From contig NC_039359.1 in assembly GCF_003573695.1 (NCBI RefSeq), forward strand, positions 74,166,783 to 74,230,782: a stretch of DNA of 64,000 nt. Reading direction: 5' to 3'. This document shows positions 32,646-44,185 of this stretch, one piece after another (position 1 is the first letter of the stretch; each line of letters opens with the position of its first letter). Source of the DNA: Papaver somniferum. Its lineage: Eukaryota; Streptophyta; Magnoliopsida; Ranunculales; Papaveraceae. Below the pieces are notes generated by a model, which was not told the DNA's origin, searched no databases, and was given only the letters and a program-made list of their open reading frames with translations. A program made the position numbers and the translations under genes.

Positions 32646-34199
32646 ATCTCCGCCTTTGTCAAATTTGGTGACAAAACTCTATTACATATATGGAGAATAC
32701 ACGAATTAAAAGATAACATAACAATCTCTTAACTCATTCTTCATACGCTAGCTTGATTCCAAGTTTCAACAGCACAATAACCTGCACATATTCAAAGTTA
32801 AATATTGTTGCTGACGCATTTGAATAACACAAGTTTTGCTCCCCATAAAGGAAAGCTAGGTAGATATTAAATCTGAAACTATTTGTTATTCCCTTTTGTA
32901 GTATGTAATACTACACAAAAAGATGATATGTTTCTCCCACTTAGTCAATGCTTTACTCTTTTGTTATATATACATATATATTATTCAGCACATATATCCT
33001 TTCTCAGTGATTGTAAATCTCCTGTATACTCCATATATTTCTCCCCCTTTTGTCACAAAATGACCAAGAAATGAAATAATACAAGATCAATCCGAAAAGA
33101 TCTTACAAGTTCATAAGAACTCATACAACCTATAACAGTTAAGCATGAAGGTTTAACATACCATTTTAGATAAGCAATACTAAAACCGAAACTACCTAAG
33201 TAATTTGTTTTAGCACCTTATCAAAGAAACAATTGCTCGAAGCAATTTTTCCTTTGATTTGATAAGTCAGGCTAATATCGGAATTAACTTAGTTACTTAT
33301 CAAGATCCAATTATTCATAAATAATTGTACCTCATTTAGACAAGAAAAAACTAGGTTAGATAATTAGTTTTTTTTTTTTATCAAGGAACCGGTTAGACTT
33401 GAATAATGGTACCTCGTTTTGATAAGCCTAAACTAAGATCAGAATTAACTTAGTTTTTCTTATCATGAATCAATTGGACTAAAGCAATTGAACCTCCTTT
33501 TCGTTACGCAAAAACAAAAAACAAACTTGACTCGGTTTTTCTTAAACAGAACCAATTGAAATATAAAAATTGTGCCATATTTCGTTAAGCAAAAGCAAGA
33601 ATATGCATTTAAATCAACTTTGCTTAACAAGAAAACGATTAATCAAACAAAAATAAGTCATTACCTTACTCTCGATATGACAAACTAAGATCCGATCACC
33701 GATCAAGTTTTCATATCAGGAAACATAATCAAAATAGTTCTTCCCTCGGTTTCCACAACCACTCTCCCCAGAAAGATATGACCTTTAAGCATCGGTTCAA
33801 AATAAAACTCTCTACCTGTGAGTTGTTATTCCCTGCAAGATAAATGAGTAAAATAAAAGACAACCTTTACCAGAGAAAGACCGAAAAAGACTTATAAGTT
33901 ATTACGTGCCGATGTAAAAAGATAAAACTGAAATTCATATGTATACTAAATACACAACTTTTGAAACATAAATTGATAATGGTATAATTGTGACTTCACT
34001 CCTGAGTTTTAATCAATATCTACTTATGATTTACTTATAAAGCATCCCACAAGGTCAGATCCGAGACCTAATATATCAAAAAGTCACATACATCATAAGA
34101 GATAATCATATTATGAGATTAGAAATTTAGGGTTTGATGAAAACCGAAACTGATTCTCATAAACCGAAAGCAAAGCAAAAGAGATAGTCATTCATATCA
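32646..34199. other. LTR-retrotransposon non-coding debris
   Basis: Contains tctccgcctttgtcaaattt and ctcccccttttgtcac, words typical of the region next to Copia-type LTRs in plants, and otherwise AT-rich sequence without ORFs. Confidence 0.45.
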
Positions 34200-35230
34200 A
34201 GCAATGCAATTGTAACTATCAGAATAATGACACAGGAATTTGAAAATAAAAACTATATCATTCATATTATTGATAGTTTGGATAGACTTTGCACATATAT
34301 TGAAGTGAATCAAAAATTGATTAGTCTATTCATCAACTTGAAGAAGTAGATCACTCCTAATGATAAACCATACTTGACTTTCATGAATTAATCCTGGCCC
34401 TTGATATCATTCGCCTCTCCAAAATCTGTGTCAATATCTAAGATAACTTGAAGATTTTTAGGATGCTTTCAGGTAACAAAGGCTAACTGTTTCTTAATAC
34501 AGTTCAATTTCCTACCAAGACGATGGATGAAAAACAAGATATCCTTGTTTTCTTCATCGGAAGTCTGAGAGGAGACAATAATATGTCATTTATTCTGTCC
34601 TCCAATCATCTGGTTGATGGTTCCATTAGAAACAGATTTAGTATTTTTCTGATCACCGAACATATCTACAATTGAGCTCTCACAGAGTTTGGTCATAAGA
34701 CATGGATAACCAATTTTTTTTTAGATATTAATAGCGTAGGGTACTCATCAATCTTAATCATTTGATTAAGGATGATCCCACAAAGATAATTTGTTTATCA
34801 CATTCCATAAGAAATTAAAAGACAAGCTATGAAAACTCCTTTTCCCAGTATGAGTTGTCTCTTGCGCTTGCAAAAAGAGTGACATTATCAAGCTTTCCAG
34901 AAACCCTTAACTCAAAGTACACTTCTTTAGTTGGAAATCTTCCTTTCTCCCAGTCAACCGTTTCTCTAATAAGACGAGTTGAAATGGTAGCCTGATAAAC
35001 TTCATTATCAGTAATCATATGACTATATTTCTCATTGTACTTGATGATGTTTGAAATCACCTAACGATTGACATGGATAAGATTGCAACCAACAAGCGTG
35101 ACAAAGGTACGTTTTTTATGATTAATATTGTGAATATTATCATAGAAAACTCTTACCATCTTAGGTGAATAATTATCAAAATCGTAAGAGTTTTCCGCAA
35201 TATCAATCTTGAATGATCTTCACATAGCTT
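34200..35230 (-). pseudogene. Retrotransposon-associated 'plant transposon protein' remnant
   Basis: On the minus strand, frame-broken sequence around a 77-codon open stretch (35060-34827) reads EKYSHMITDNEVYQATISTR, LIRETVDWEKGRFPTKEVYF and ELRV, preceded by a VRVFYDNIHNIN / TLVGCNLIHV-like segment. The layout resembles the accessory protein found next to many plant gypsy elements (putative plant transposon protein family, cf. PF20167). Several stops separate the pieces, so it is dead. The family name is from memory of layout and not certain. Confidence 0.4.
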
Positions 35231-35673
35231 ACATCTGACACTTCTGAATCAAATCTATTTTATGGGATAATTCTTATTCCTTTGAGAGGTTGATAACTTT
35301 CAAAACATGAACTGTCCACAAATGAAGCAAAATCATGTTTATCATTGATCGTATTAGGAAAACTAATCTTTTCAATATACCTAAAAGGAATATACGGATT
35401 TAAGAGATCCTCATTGGCTAGATCCGAAGTTTTTCCACTTTTGTTTTTTTCCTTTTCCTATAATTTCCAACAAATTTCCTTGTACCGAAAGTAAACAAGA
35501 CACCCTAGTTTTATTACCGACATTTTTCTCTTAAAGTGTTTGCAAAAACAGTACATGAGCATCTCCTTATATATGAAGAGGAGACATCCTTTTTGGGAAA
35601 TTGCTAGGTTTAGGAAACATAGCCGGATTTGGAAATCGATCTCCTTTAAGAAAGATAGATTTTCCTTTTTGGA

Positions 35674-35976
35674 TTAGGCCTTCGAAAAGATTAATTCTAT
35701 ATCCATTACCAAAGATGTGGTTACTCTCTCATCACCCAAAACTTTCGGTAACATTTTCCAGAACCTCAGGATGAAAAAACACACAATGAATTTTTGACCG
35801 GAAATGATTGAGTAGGAGAAGATAAACCCGATCATGAAAAGATATTTAGAGAGAAGATCCTTAGAGTTTTTAATCCGAAAATCCTTTAGTAGATCACATG
35901 CTTCATGGAAGCATTTGTGAGGAGCATGAAGCAGCCCTTTGTTAACACCACGGTTAACAAACAAATTATCTTTCAC
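35674..35976 (-). pseudogene. 100-codon ORF in retrotransposon debris, unknown
   Basis: Open for 100 codons with KGLLHAPHKCFHEACDLLKD near the start and a hydrophobic stretch in the middle (GFIFSYSIISG). No family is recognised. It lies upstream, on the same strand, of the transposon-protein remnant and may belong to the same decayed element. Confidence 0.3.
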
Positions 35977-36149
35977 AGACTCGGGTAGTTACCAAGAATC
36001 AGGGCTATTTCTAGCCACATTGACAGTTTTAATACTGAATCTGTGCTTATATATTTTTGGATGGATGTCATACCAAAATATATTTATTAAGATTTCTCTT
36101 GTTCCCTTTCCAAGAACAAAAATTTTAAAAAGATAATAGTCATGAGATA

Positions 36150-36620
36150 CACACATCAATTTTAGACATAGTGCATGTCATATAGTTATTTGTACTATCA
36201 TTATGACAAAAATCAAACATAGATTCAGTAGTAAAGAACTTGAAATCTTTAGCTATGGCTTCCTTTGCTAGCTTGTCTCCTAAATGTAGATTGGTATTCT
36301 TTTAAACTTAAACTTAAACAACAAAATTAAAACATTTAAACATATACCGGTAGTATTTGATGTTCACTTGAGCCCCCATGGTCCGTGGATGAATATAGGG
36401 AATTTGTGAGCCATTAACAATATTCACAAGATTTTAAGTTCTGGTCCTTGATAATGCAACAGTTGTTTAGATTTAGAACTTTTGCCCAACATAGAGCCTC
36501 CAATAAAAAGCTTTTTAGGGTAGAAGCCCATCCACTCCCTGCTCTGCAGTTCTTCCACTGACTTGTTGCATTGTTAACAGTGATTGCATATCCCAATTTT
36601 ATAGTCATATTCTAAGAAGG
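36150..36620 (-). pseudogene. LINE RNase H (RVT_3) relic
   Basis: The minus-strand ORF 36608-36414 reads LGYAITVNNATSQWKNCRAG, then SFLLEALCWAKVLNLNNCCI and IKD, matching strand 2, the catalytic-Glu helix and the following Asp strand of RVT_3 domains. After a frame change, LGDKLAKEAIAKDFKFF (about 36290-36240) gives the terminal AN.LA..A helix. The polymerase part is absent. Confidence 0.6.
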
Positions 36621-37308
36621 ATGTATCAAAATGAACAACCCAATCAAATTTGTCTTCTTCATTTTTGTCAAGTAAGTCCCTTATATATATGTTTAGGTCT
36701 AGCACTAGTATTACTAGTTGAAACAGAAAGCTTCAACTTTATTTATTCAACAAGCTTTTCTGGGTCAGGCACAATTCGTTTGATTCAACAAGCTTAAAAT
36801 GATCGTCCATCCTGGATTTAAGAGAAACCCAGGAAGACCTAGACTAGACAATACGTAATTCTACGTCAACTACACGAGAATTATTTTATGGTGGGTTTTT
36901 TTGTAGAATTCACAATTTCGAGGATTTATAATTCAATGGGATTACAAATTCTGGGATTCACGTAAATCCCTTATATGTTTGGTAACTCATTTAAAATTCA
37001 TATTATTCACAGAATTATCTTGTTTAAAGTTCATATATTGTTTGGTATTACCCTCAAAATCTTAAAAGTTGTATATATATGAAATTTAAAGTTCAAAAAA
37101 GTGAGTCCATAAATCCCATGATAAGTTTCCCAACAAATCTTAAGGGCAGGGGTCAGAATCCATATGGAGGATTTGCTGGAAAACTGATTCCCACGGAAAA
37201 CATAATTCTAGGGATTTGGGCAACCAAATATAGCGAAGGAAACGTAATTCCACTAAATCCCATGGACCCATAAATCCCACCTTTAAATCTCTACATCCAA
37301 GCCCACCA
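36621..37308. other. AT-rich sequence with repeated aaatccca/gggatt words
   Basis: Several gggatt / aatccc words in both orientations between 36930 and 37290 (gggattcacgtaaatccc is itself palindromic) hint at a decayed hAT-like element, but I cannot place its ends. Confidence 0.35.
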
Positions 37309-37581
37309 TTAGGCCTATTCCTATGCATATACCAAACATTGATATTTGGCATATATGCACCCACTATGGGTATGCCAAACTGCAAAACTCATATGCCTAT
37401 ATGCCAGGAATAACATATAGGCATACACGACAGAGTTTTCAGCGAATGATAGAGTGTTCATCGCTCGATGGTCAAGCCAGCGCTCGCTGGTCTTTAAGTC
37501 GCCAACACTAGTCAAGCTAACGCTCGCCTCTCTGATCATCGCTTATCAGATCTTCATCCAACAACTATTATTTATTCCCTC

Positions 37582-37589
37582 TATAAATA
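37582..37589 (+). promoter_or_regulatory. TATA box for the Harbinger Myb-like ORF
   Basis: TATAAATA about 100 bases before the ATG at 37692, followed by a CT/AC-rich leader (ctctctagaatttctcaatc). Confidence 0.65.
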
Positions 37590-37691
37590 CTTAATTTCAA
37601 TCTCATTTCAACTCGCACCAGAATTTCTAAACCTCTCTAGAATTTCTCAATCTCCAATTCTTTTTATCACTCTTCCAATTCCTCAGAGAGT

Positions 37692-38249
37692 ATGGCTGAT
37701 AATATGAACATTCCTAAGTTCGCTGAGTTCGTAGCAAACCAACGTGCTGATGCAAATCGAAGAGTTGTTGATTGTGCCAATGTGGATAGTGAAATCAGGA
37801 GAAGTCAAATTAGGCGAAAACCAAAATTCACTGTTGCGAAAGATGAATGTATTTACAAGAATTATATTTCTTCTATTGAGGAGACTGTACTCGGAAATGC
37901 ATTACATCTCGAAATATTATGGCAAATGATTTATGGGAAATTTCAAGAACAAACAACGAATCTCAACAATCGTGATGTTTCAGAGTTGATTCAACGCTTC
38001 AGTATAATCATCAATAAGGAAGTTACTAGGTTTGTTATTTTACTTCATCAAGAAGATCCAAATTTGAGGAATGGTGGATCCGTGATGGAATTTCAACAAA
38101 GGTCTCGTGCGGATGGTGCAACCATGATGGAACTTCGAGGTAGGTGTCGTGCGGAATATCGTCGCATCTACGAAAAAGACTTCCAATTTGAAAATTGTTT
38201 CGAGATTTTAGAATATTTTCCCAAATATTGTCCAATATTTATGTTTTAA
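37692..38249 (+). CDS. Harbinger ORF1-like Myb/NAM-associated protein, 185 aa
   Basis: ATG to TAA is open. Residues 46-120 have the spacing of the Myb/trihelix-like DNA-binding region found in plant PIF/Harbinger ORF1 proteins and annotated as NAM-associated: FTVAKDECIYKNYISSIEET, then LHLEILWQMIYGKF, DVSELIQRFSIII. The C-terminus ends KDFQFENCFEILEYFPKY, matching the usual 'k.F....w.iLr..pKy' end. In active elements this protein binds the ends and helps import or recruit the transposase. Two of the expected Trp positions read Y/F and I, so binding may be weakened. Codons 131-164 contain an imperfect 51-bp tandem duplication. Intact ORF, TATA and element ends suggest recent activity. Confidence 0.7.
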   Translation: MADNMNIPKFAEFVANQRADANRRVVDCANVDSEIRRSQIRRKPKFTVAKDECIYKNYISSIEETVLGNALHLEILWQMIYGKFQEQTTNLNNRDVSELIQRFSIIINKEVTRFVILLHQEDPNLRNGGSVMEFQQRSRADGATMMELRGRCRAEYRRIYEKDFQFENCFEILEYFPKYCPIFMF

Positions 38250-38518
38250 TTTCTCGATTGTCCACTTAAGTATTTAAATTTTCTAAGTATTAGTTTAAGT
38301 TCTTATGTTTTAATTTCATAATTGTCTAAGTATTAGGTTTTAATATTTGTTTAAATGTATCTCTAATTAAAATGTAAGATTGGATTAAGAATATAATTAA
38401 GATTAATTTTCAACATTACTAGTCAAATTTTCAAATTCATTAAACTTCGATATAATCATTAAATAGTCATTTTTTACAAGACATAAAACTAGAGAAATAA
38501 TAATTTGAAATATAGACT

Positions 38519-38851
38519 TTAAAAATAAAAATTTGGGACAATGTTCTTCATCTTGTTAATCTTCTTCATTTCACCAAATTTCCAATCAATGCGCTCATGA
38601 ACGGATTCTCCTTTGTTTATCTTCTTCTTTGGCTTCAAATTTGTTTTGCTTTGATTTTCCTTGCCTTGAACTTTTCTTTGCCTTTTCTTAGTTGCGGTTT
38701 TGACTTGGTTGATATCCAAAACTTGGAGACTTCTTTGCTTCTTACTTATTTCTTTATAACTATCACATATCTTCTTAACGGCACCTTCAAGCACTACTCC
38801 CGAAAAATCAAATTGTGTTGCCGAATCAAGTTGGGTTTGAAATTGTGTCAT
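38519..38851 (-). CDS. Lys-rich 110-aa ORF in the Harbinger element, unknown
   Basis: ATG at 38851; starts MTQFQTQLDSATQFDFSGVV, continues LEGAVKKICDSYKEISKKQR and has a very basic middle (KTATKKRQRKVQGKE). I do not recognise it. It converges on the Myb-like ORF and has its own TATA-type sequence 124 bases upstream, the position of the second gene in Harbinger elements. It could be a truncated transposase start, a second accessory protein or a captured fragment. No DDE motif fits in 110 residues. Confidence 0.5.
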   Translation of the reverse strand: MTQFQTQLDSATQFDFSGVVLEGAVKKICDSYKEISKKQRSLQVLDINQVKTATKKRQRKVQGKENQSKTNLKPKKKINKGESVHERIDWKFGEMKKINKMKNIVPNFYF

Positions 38852-38974
38852 TTGGGAAATTTCAAAAAAATAAATTAGATTGAGAAAGAGAGAAATTTAG
38901 ATTAAGAAAAAGAGAACTAGAGAAAAATTTTGTGTAAAAATTTTTGGGATAAACTTCTGAGTTTGAAAATTACC

Positions 38975-38982
38975 TATTTATA
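38975..38982 (-). promoter_or_regulatory. TATA box for the minus-strand Harbinger ORF
   Basis: tatttata on the plus strand reads TATAAATA on the minus strand, upstream of the ATG at 38851. Confidence 0.55.
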
Positions 38983-39194
38983 GAGATAAAGAACTAGTGT
39001 TGGCGCTAGAATCAACATCGAGCGATATTATGAATATCACCAGCGATAAAAACTTTATCACTGGCGTTATTAAGAATATCGACCACTAGAAACTCTGTAG
39101 CTCAGTGGCTTTCTCATAGTGACGCAACTCGTTTGCCATACTACCTGATATGCCAAACAACATTCTTTCATCATACCCATAGGAATAGGCCTTA

Positions 39195-40203
39195 CCACGT
39201 GCAATGACTTTGAAAACACAACAAAAGAGATAAAACAGCGTACTTGTAAAACTGGAGATATGTAATCTTCAATAACCCATCATTTCAGGACCCCAGCTCC
39301 CCAACCATACAAACTATACATGTAAGCCACTTTTGGTGCTTTTTGAGTCGGATTACTATTTATTTTTTTTATTCTTTTTTTTTTATCTTTGTATTTCAAG
39401 CCGTTCACCGGGTACCAATTTCTTGAGCAGCTGCAGACATATTTTGACAGTTCGCATGGCTTATCACTCTTGAACTTGCTTTTCATCTAGCGACACTGTT
39501 TGCAGCGCGGAGAGCTTCACTGTTCTAAGTAAGTGAAGTTTCACTGGACCAATTGAAATGATGAAACACCTGGTCTCTCTCTTGAACCAACTGCAATTAT
39601 GGGTTCACCGGATCAGATTGAATTGGTGTAATACATTTAGCCATGAATTCCATCTGGGAATGGGAATAATATACAAACAGGAAGAAGAGACAAAACTAGA
39701 AACAAGTCCAGGAATGAAATACTCCCTCCATATAACTGGAGCAAAGTCAGCAACACACCATTACTGGAAACAAACCAACAAGATCCAGCAAAATTAAAAA
39801 TACATTATGGAAGGATTACCATTACTGGAAAAGAATTTTTTTTTTGAAATCTTGGTTGCACAACCACTTGGACCGTTACCCATTTACAGCTTTCTTTAAG
39901 AACTAATGTAGAAAAGAAAATGTAAGATGAACAATCTTAAAATTTCACAAAGAAATGACATGATCAATCATCACAAAATAAACCAGGGAACCCACGATGC
40001 CAGAAGAGATCATAGCAAAGTACCCTCTAGGGTTTAATTAACATACTCATTCCTATGAAAACAAACAACCCGTAACCTGAAGAAACCTCTGGCCGAGTTC
40101 TAATATTCCAGCCCTACAACGTTATTTTTCAAAGCATATAAATTGTAACAGCGATACAAAAGGATTCAGCATAGAAACACGTTGAAAAGCGAGTAAGTGT
40201 TCC
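39195..40203. other. 3' flank of the MRF pseudogene, no gene
   Basis: No coding match. Probably 3' untranslated or downstream sequence of the minus-strand MRF copy. Confidence 0.4.
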
Positions 40204-42107
40204 CTAAGCCGCCACCATATCAGGGGAAGCACATGCTGTGAAGGATGGCAGTAACCATCCGTTGTTTTTTGCATGGTCTACATGGAACCCAAACTTATCT
40301 TCAGCATTGGGTATGTCTAGAACCAGGCCATCCAGTGCATACCTAGTCCTGGTGAATCCTTTGGTCATTTTGTTGGTGGTGATCAGTCCTTCACCAGAGC
40401 ACTCCAGCAGCAGATTAAGCATCCTATCATTCTTCTTCTCCATTGCCGTTATCAGTGCCTTCTTCACAACCTCGTGGTTAAAGAAGGGGATCCCAAGGTC
40501 ACGGATGCACTGGCAAGCTTCTGCCACAACACCCCCACTCTCATACTCCTCGAGAAGTGTCGTTATTTTGTCCTTAGCGTCCTCCACAGCCAAGCCAGTG
40601 CCACCACCCCAGCACCTTAGGAGCCTCTCACCTGCATGTCGTGCACCTATGAGTTAATGAGCCATGTGCACAGTCTCTGCCCCGCTGCAGTTAGGTGGAA
40701 GCTTGCTGCTTATCTCCTCTAAGTTCAATGGAACCAAGACATCATCAATGACTGCCCTAGCCAGGAAGAGTGCAAGCTCATTTGACGCATCTAATACATC
40801 AAGAGCAGTATCTTCTGCAGTTTCAAGAAGCAGAACGAACCCACACACGGTTTCTTCACTTGAGAAAATCTCAGTATGAAGAGCAGAAAGCAGGACAGAT
40901 GCCATCTCCTTTTCTCTGTTTTTTCCTGTCCATCGCAGGAGTTATTAACTTCTTGAGAAAAACTGGATAAAATTCTGGAGCTGCAAGTTCTTCAAGACTA
41001 TGAATGAGTTCTGGTATGTCATCTGAGTGAAAATTCTCATGAATGATCATTACGGCCTCCTCCTTGAAATGCCTCACCTTTGGCATCCCAAAATCACCGA
41101 AGGATATGAGAAAGGAAGAATTCAACCAGCCCCCAGAGATTGCCTTTGGGACCAGAGACTCGAAGAACAAGACTTTGGCAGATGGGATGTCAAGAGACCA
41201 ATCATCAAGGGCCTCACTAAGTCGACCAAACCCTTTAACCATCTGACTGGAACTTACAAGCCATTCCTCTGCTTTCTTCACCTCCTGTACAGTGACATGG
41301 GTGCTGCCACCCCCAGCGTTTCTCCACACTTTCTGCATGATGAGGAGCTGAAAGGTAGCTCTTTCAACAGTCTGAATAAATTGGACCTCTTTGGAGGATT
41401 CTGGGAGAACCTTCTTGGCTCTGCTAAGAAAGGCTGGAGGAAGGATGACATCCACCACTGCTCGAGCAACAAAAAGATCGAGGATGTCCACTGCATCTAG
41501 TATGCCTACCACCAGGTCATCAGCAGCCTCAAGAAGCAAAACAGATCCTTGGCTGATATGCACTGAGCTGATTACATCTGCGTAGAGAACTGACAGCAAA
41601 ACTGAAGCCACCTCCTTTTCCTTATCGTGTCTGTTCATGGCCATGGACACCAATCTCTTAACAAAGTGTGGGTTATATTCGCTTGTGCCAAGGTCTTTCA
41701 CGTCAGTGGCTGCCACTTTACATCACCAGAGCTGAAGTATTATCTATAAGGCCAGCAAGAGCTTTCTAGTAATCATCCAAGGGATCTAATAGGCAGAACC
41801 AACAAGCTGATATGGTTCCTGAAGTTTGAGAAAGGGAATAATACAGTCTAAGATCAGTACACAGTACTAATCCAGATAGATTTAACGTAAAACAGTACTT
41901 GGAGTCGAAATACCATGGCATATGAAACCTTGAAAAGGCTAAATTTTCCATCCTTTGCATGGGAAAAAATGCATAAAAAATACCATATCTTACATAACAA
42001 AATACAGAAGCAGAACTCCTAAGAGGTCAAAAAACCAGAAATGTAAAGCGTGAAAATTAAATTACCTCGCCACTGTCATAGTTCTGATCATTCTTCCTTT
42101 AGAATCT
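40204..42107 (-). pseudogene. MRF: MA3-domain translation regulatory factor (MRF) pseudogene
   Basis: The minus strand is collinear with plant MRF/ECIP1-like proteins, which have four MA3 domains and bind eIF4A to tune translation under energy stress. A small exon (about 42107-42066, KNDQNYDSGE) is followed by an intron with GT-AG ends, then from 41821 PYQLVGSA, a stop, DPLDDY and MA3-1 (VKRLVSMAMNRHDKEKEVAS). MA3-2 lacks about 60 residues of its N-terminal half. MA3-3 has a one-base frameshift at about 40918 in a T-run. A TAA at 40654-40656 interrupts before MA3-4 (LIGARHAGERLLRCWGGG ... NHEVVKKALITAMEKK), which is open to its stop at 40204. The N-terminal exon was not found. Confidence 0.88.
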
Positions 42108-43850
42108 AAGGGAAGAATTAGATGCTAGTCAAGAGTCTCAAAGAGTAATACCGAAATATAAAAACGGCTCTGTGTTTCATCTTGAATTTTAAATTAGGCG
42201 AGAGGACTAAACAAAATTCCTTTAAAGAACCACAGAATCATAAATGACTCCAAGAATTAAAACTAACTGCCTGGAAAGCAATATATTTATGAGAGCTCAG
42301 GCGTTTAGGATGGCAAATGATAACAGGAGTATGAGATGATGCAACAATGACATGATTTGAACACATACTCCAGCTCCTTTATTTGAGTCAGAGTGGTTTA
42401 AGCAGACCCTGTCACCTCTTGAGCTGCACCTATCATAATGTATACTACTATGGCAAGGCTCAAGTTGAACCTATGACACTGAAATTAATATAAACATGCT
42501 AATGAGAAACTAACAAGGACCTACAACAGAAAAGAATCCACAAGACTACTTTTGACCTTAAAACTTAAAATAAACCATTTTAACTTGAACCTTGCTATCT
42601 AACATTAAAGAATTACGGCAAGATGAGCCAACACTTAAACTAGTAGATGAGATCCTAAATACAGTTGTGTGCCGTGAGCCAACACTTAAACTAGTAGATG
42701 AGATCCTAAATACAGTTGTGTGCCGTGGGTGACACCCACAATCCACAGTATCACATGTGGTTCCTCTTGCCGTCAGTCCAAATAACCTTTTCGTTTTCGC
42801 TTGAGAGGAAATAATACAAAACATCATTTCCTAATTAAAGCAAAGCTAAAGTGAGAAGTTCAAACTTATGAGTTTAAATTTTGTGGTTTTGTTTTCTCGT
42901 GCCGCTTATATCCCACTAATTGTTTGTATAAATACAAATGCACATATAAACCATCAAGGACCCTCCGCAGAAAGCATCCACAAATAGCCTAGACAATAAG
43001 ACCTTAACGCCATTTTAGTTTGAACCTTTCTATATAAAAGTCAAATAATTACCACAAGATGAGCTTATATTCAAACCAGAAGCTGAGATCCTAAATGCAC
43101 AGTTGTGTGCCGTGAGTGAGACCCACAATCCACAGTTACGAGGTCTTCAAAGTCCCATTAAACAGGAAGGAAAACACCACCACTACCAACATTCGACGTC
43201 ATTACCACCACAAAAACTGAAAGTTCAATTCAAACTACCTTCACCTGCATTTCTCAATTGACTGGAACACCACCACTGCTACCAATTTCGTGTTCTGCTT
43301 TCTTCTACAAATCATTATCCGCTACCTTCTCAATCTAAATCTCTGTCCATCTTCATCAATTTGCCACTATTTCGACTAATCTTTACTCAATTCGAATAGC
43401 ACACACAAACATTAGCTATAATCCAATCGAATATTCAATCATCATCTAACCTGCAACCCTGAATTTGAAATTGGGTGAATTGATTGGCCAATCCAATTCA
43501 GCAGCACACACAAAAATTAGCTACACAAACCTTAATTTCTAATTTCTAATTCCAATCAAGTAGATTGCACAAGAGACATCATGAGGCTGCTCTATGGTGG
43601 TGTAACGCGGGACCATGCAAGATTTTTTGAAAAACAAAAATTACAAAGAGCAAGATGCAGTTGATCGAGTCACTGAGTCGGAGATAAAGTTAACGGTGGA
43701 GTAGGGATTGATTTGATATCCGTAATAAGAAAGAGAGAGAGATGGTTGTGGTGTGCGGCTGCAAATGTAAAGACAGAGGAAAACGGAATAGGTTAACTAG
43801 AAGTTTACATTTACTTTCAAAATTACAATCATATCCTTTGATTTTTATAC
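42108..43850. other. Upstream region of the MRF pseudogene with a decayed duplication
   Basis: About 200 bases at 42510-42765 recur, diverged, at 42945-43145 (gatcctaaat..cagttgtgtgccgtga). Minus-strand sequence near 43860-43600 (gtataaaaatc followed by a CT-rich leader) could be an old promoter and 5' leader for the MRF copy, but no coding exon links them. Confidence 0.4.
42625..42726. repeat. 51-bp tandem repeat, two identical units
   Basis: The unit starting gagccaacacttaaactagt and ending ttgtgtgccgt is present at 42625-42675 and 42676-42726 without difference. A diverged single unit lies at 43070-43120. Confidence 0.9.
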
Positions 43851-44024
43851 CCACGCGTCCCAGACAACAACACATGTCTGCGTGAACTAAATGGTCTATA
43901 ACACTGCTATATGACGTGACTCTGGAGTAGTAGTAGACTAGATTGTAGTTTAGCGTGTAGGCTCCTCACATGAGTGGTGTCTTGCACATAGGCATCAAAT
44001 AAGCAATGACACGAAGCCAAGCTT

Positions 44025-44185
44025 GGTATTCCATGATTTATAAAGGGGATACCAGTTCTACTAAGTGCTGATACCGTTTCATATAGGATAAAAAAATTCC
44101 ACCGATCCTGATCGTTGGATCGATGAAATGGTATCAGCACTTAGTAGGACTGATATCCCCCTTTATAAATCGTGTGGTATTCGGT
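44025..44185. mobile_element. Hairpin MITE candidate, ~160 bp
   Basis: The left arm (44026-44082: ggtattccatgatttataaa ... ctactaagtgctgatacc) is the reverse complement of the right arm (44125-44183: ggtatcagcacttagtagga ... ttataaatcgtgtggtat), with a loop of about 40 bases. Arms of about 57 bases are more than 85% complementary. No ORF. Confidence 0.75.

Larger units (their letters stand above)
37312..39191. mobile_element. PIF/Harbinger-type element, 1,880 bp, non-autonomous, with two ORFs
   Basis: 14-bp perfect terminal inverted repeats GGCCTATTCCTATG (37312-37325) and CATAGGAATAGGCC (39178-39191) are flanked by a TTA target-site duplication (37309-37311 and 39192-39194). Inner parts of the ends also share TTTGGCATAT. 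It contains a plus-strand Myb-like ORF (37692-38249) and a minus-strand 110-codon ORF (38851-38519) facing it, each preceded by a TATA box. No DDE transposase is present, and the space is too small for one. Confidence 0.9.

Noticed and set aside
40238..41585. Plus-strand ORFs of up to 157 codons opposite the MRF pseudogene
   Set aside because: Antisense shadows of the MA3-domain coding sequence.
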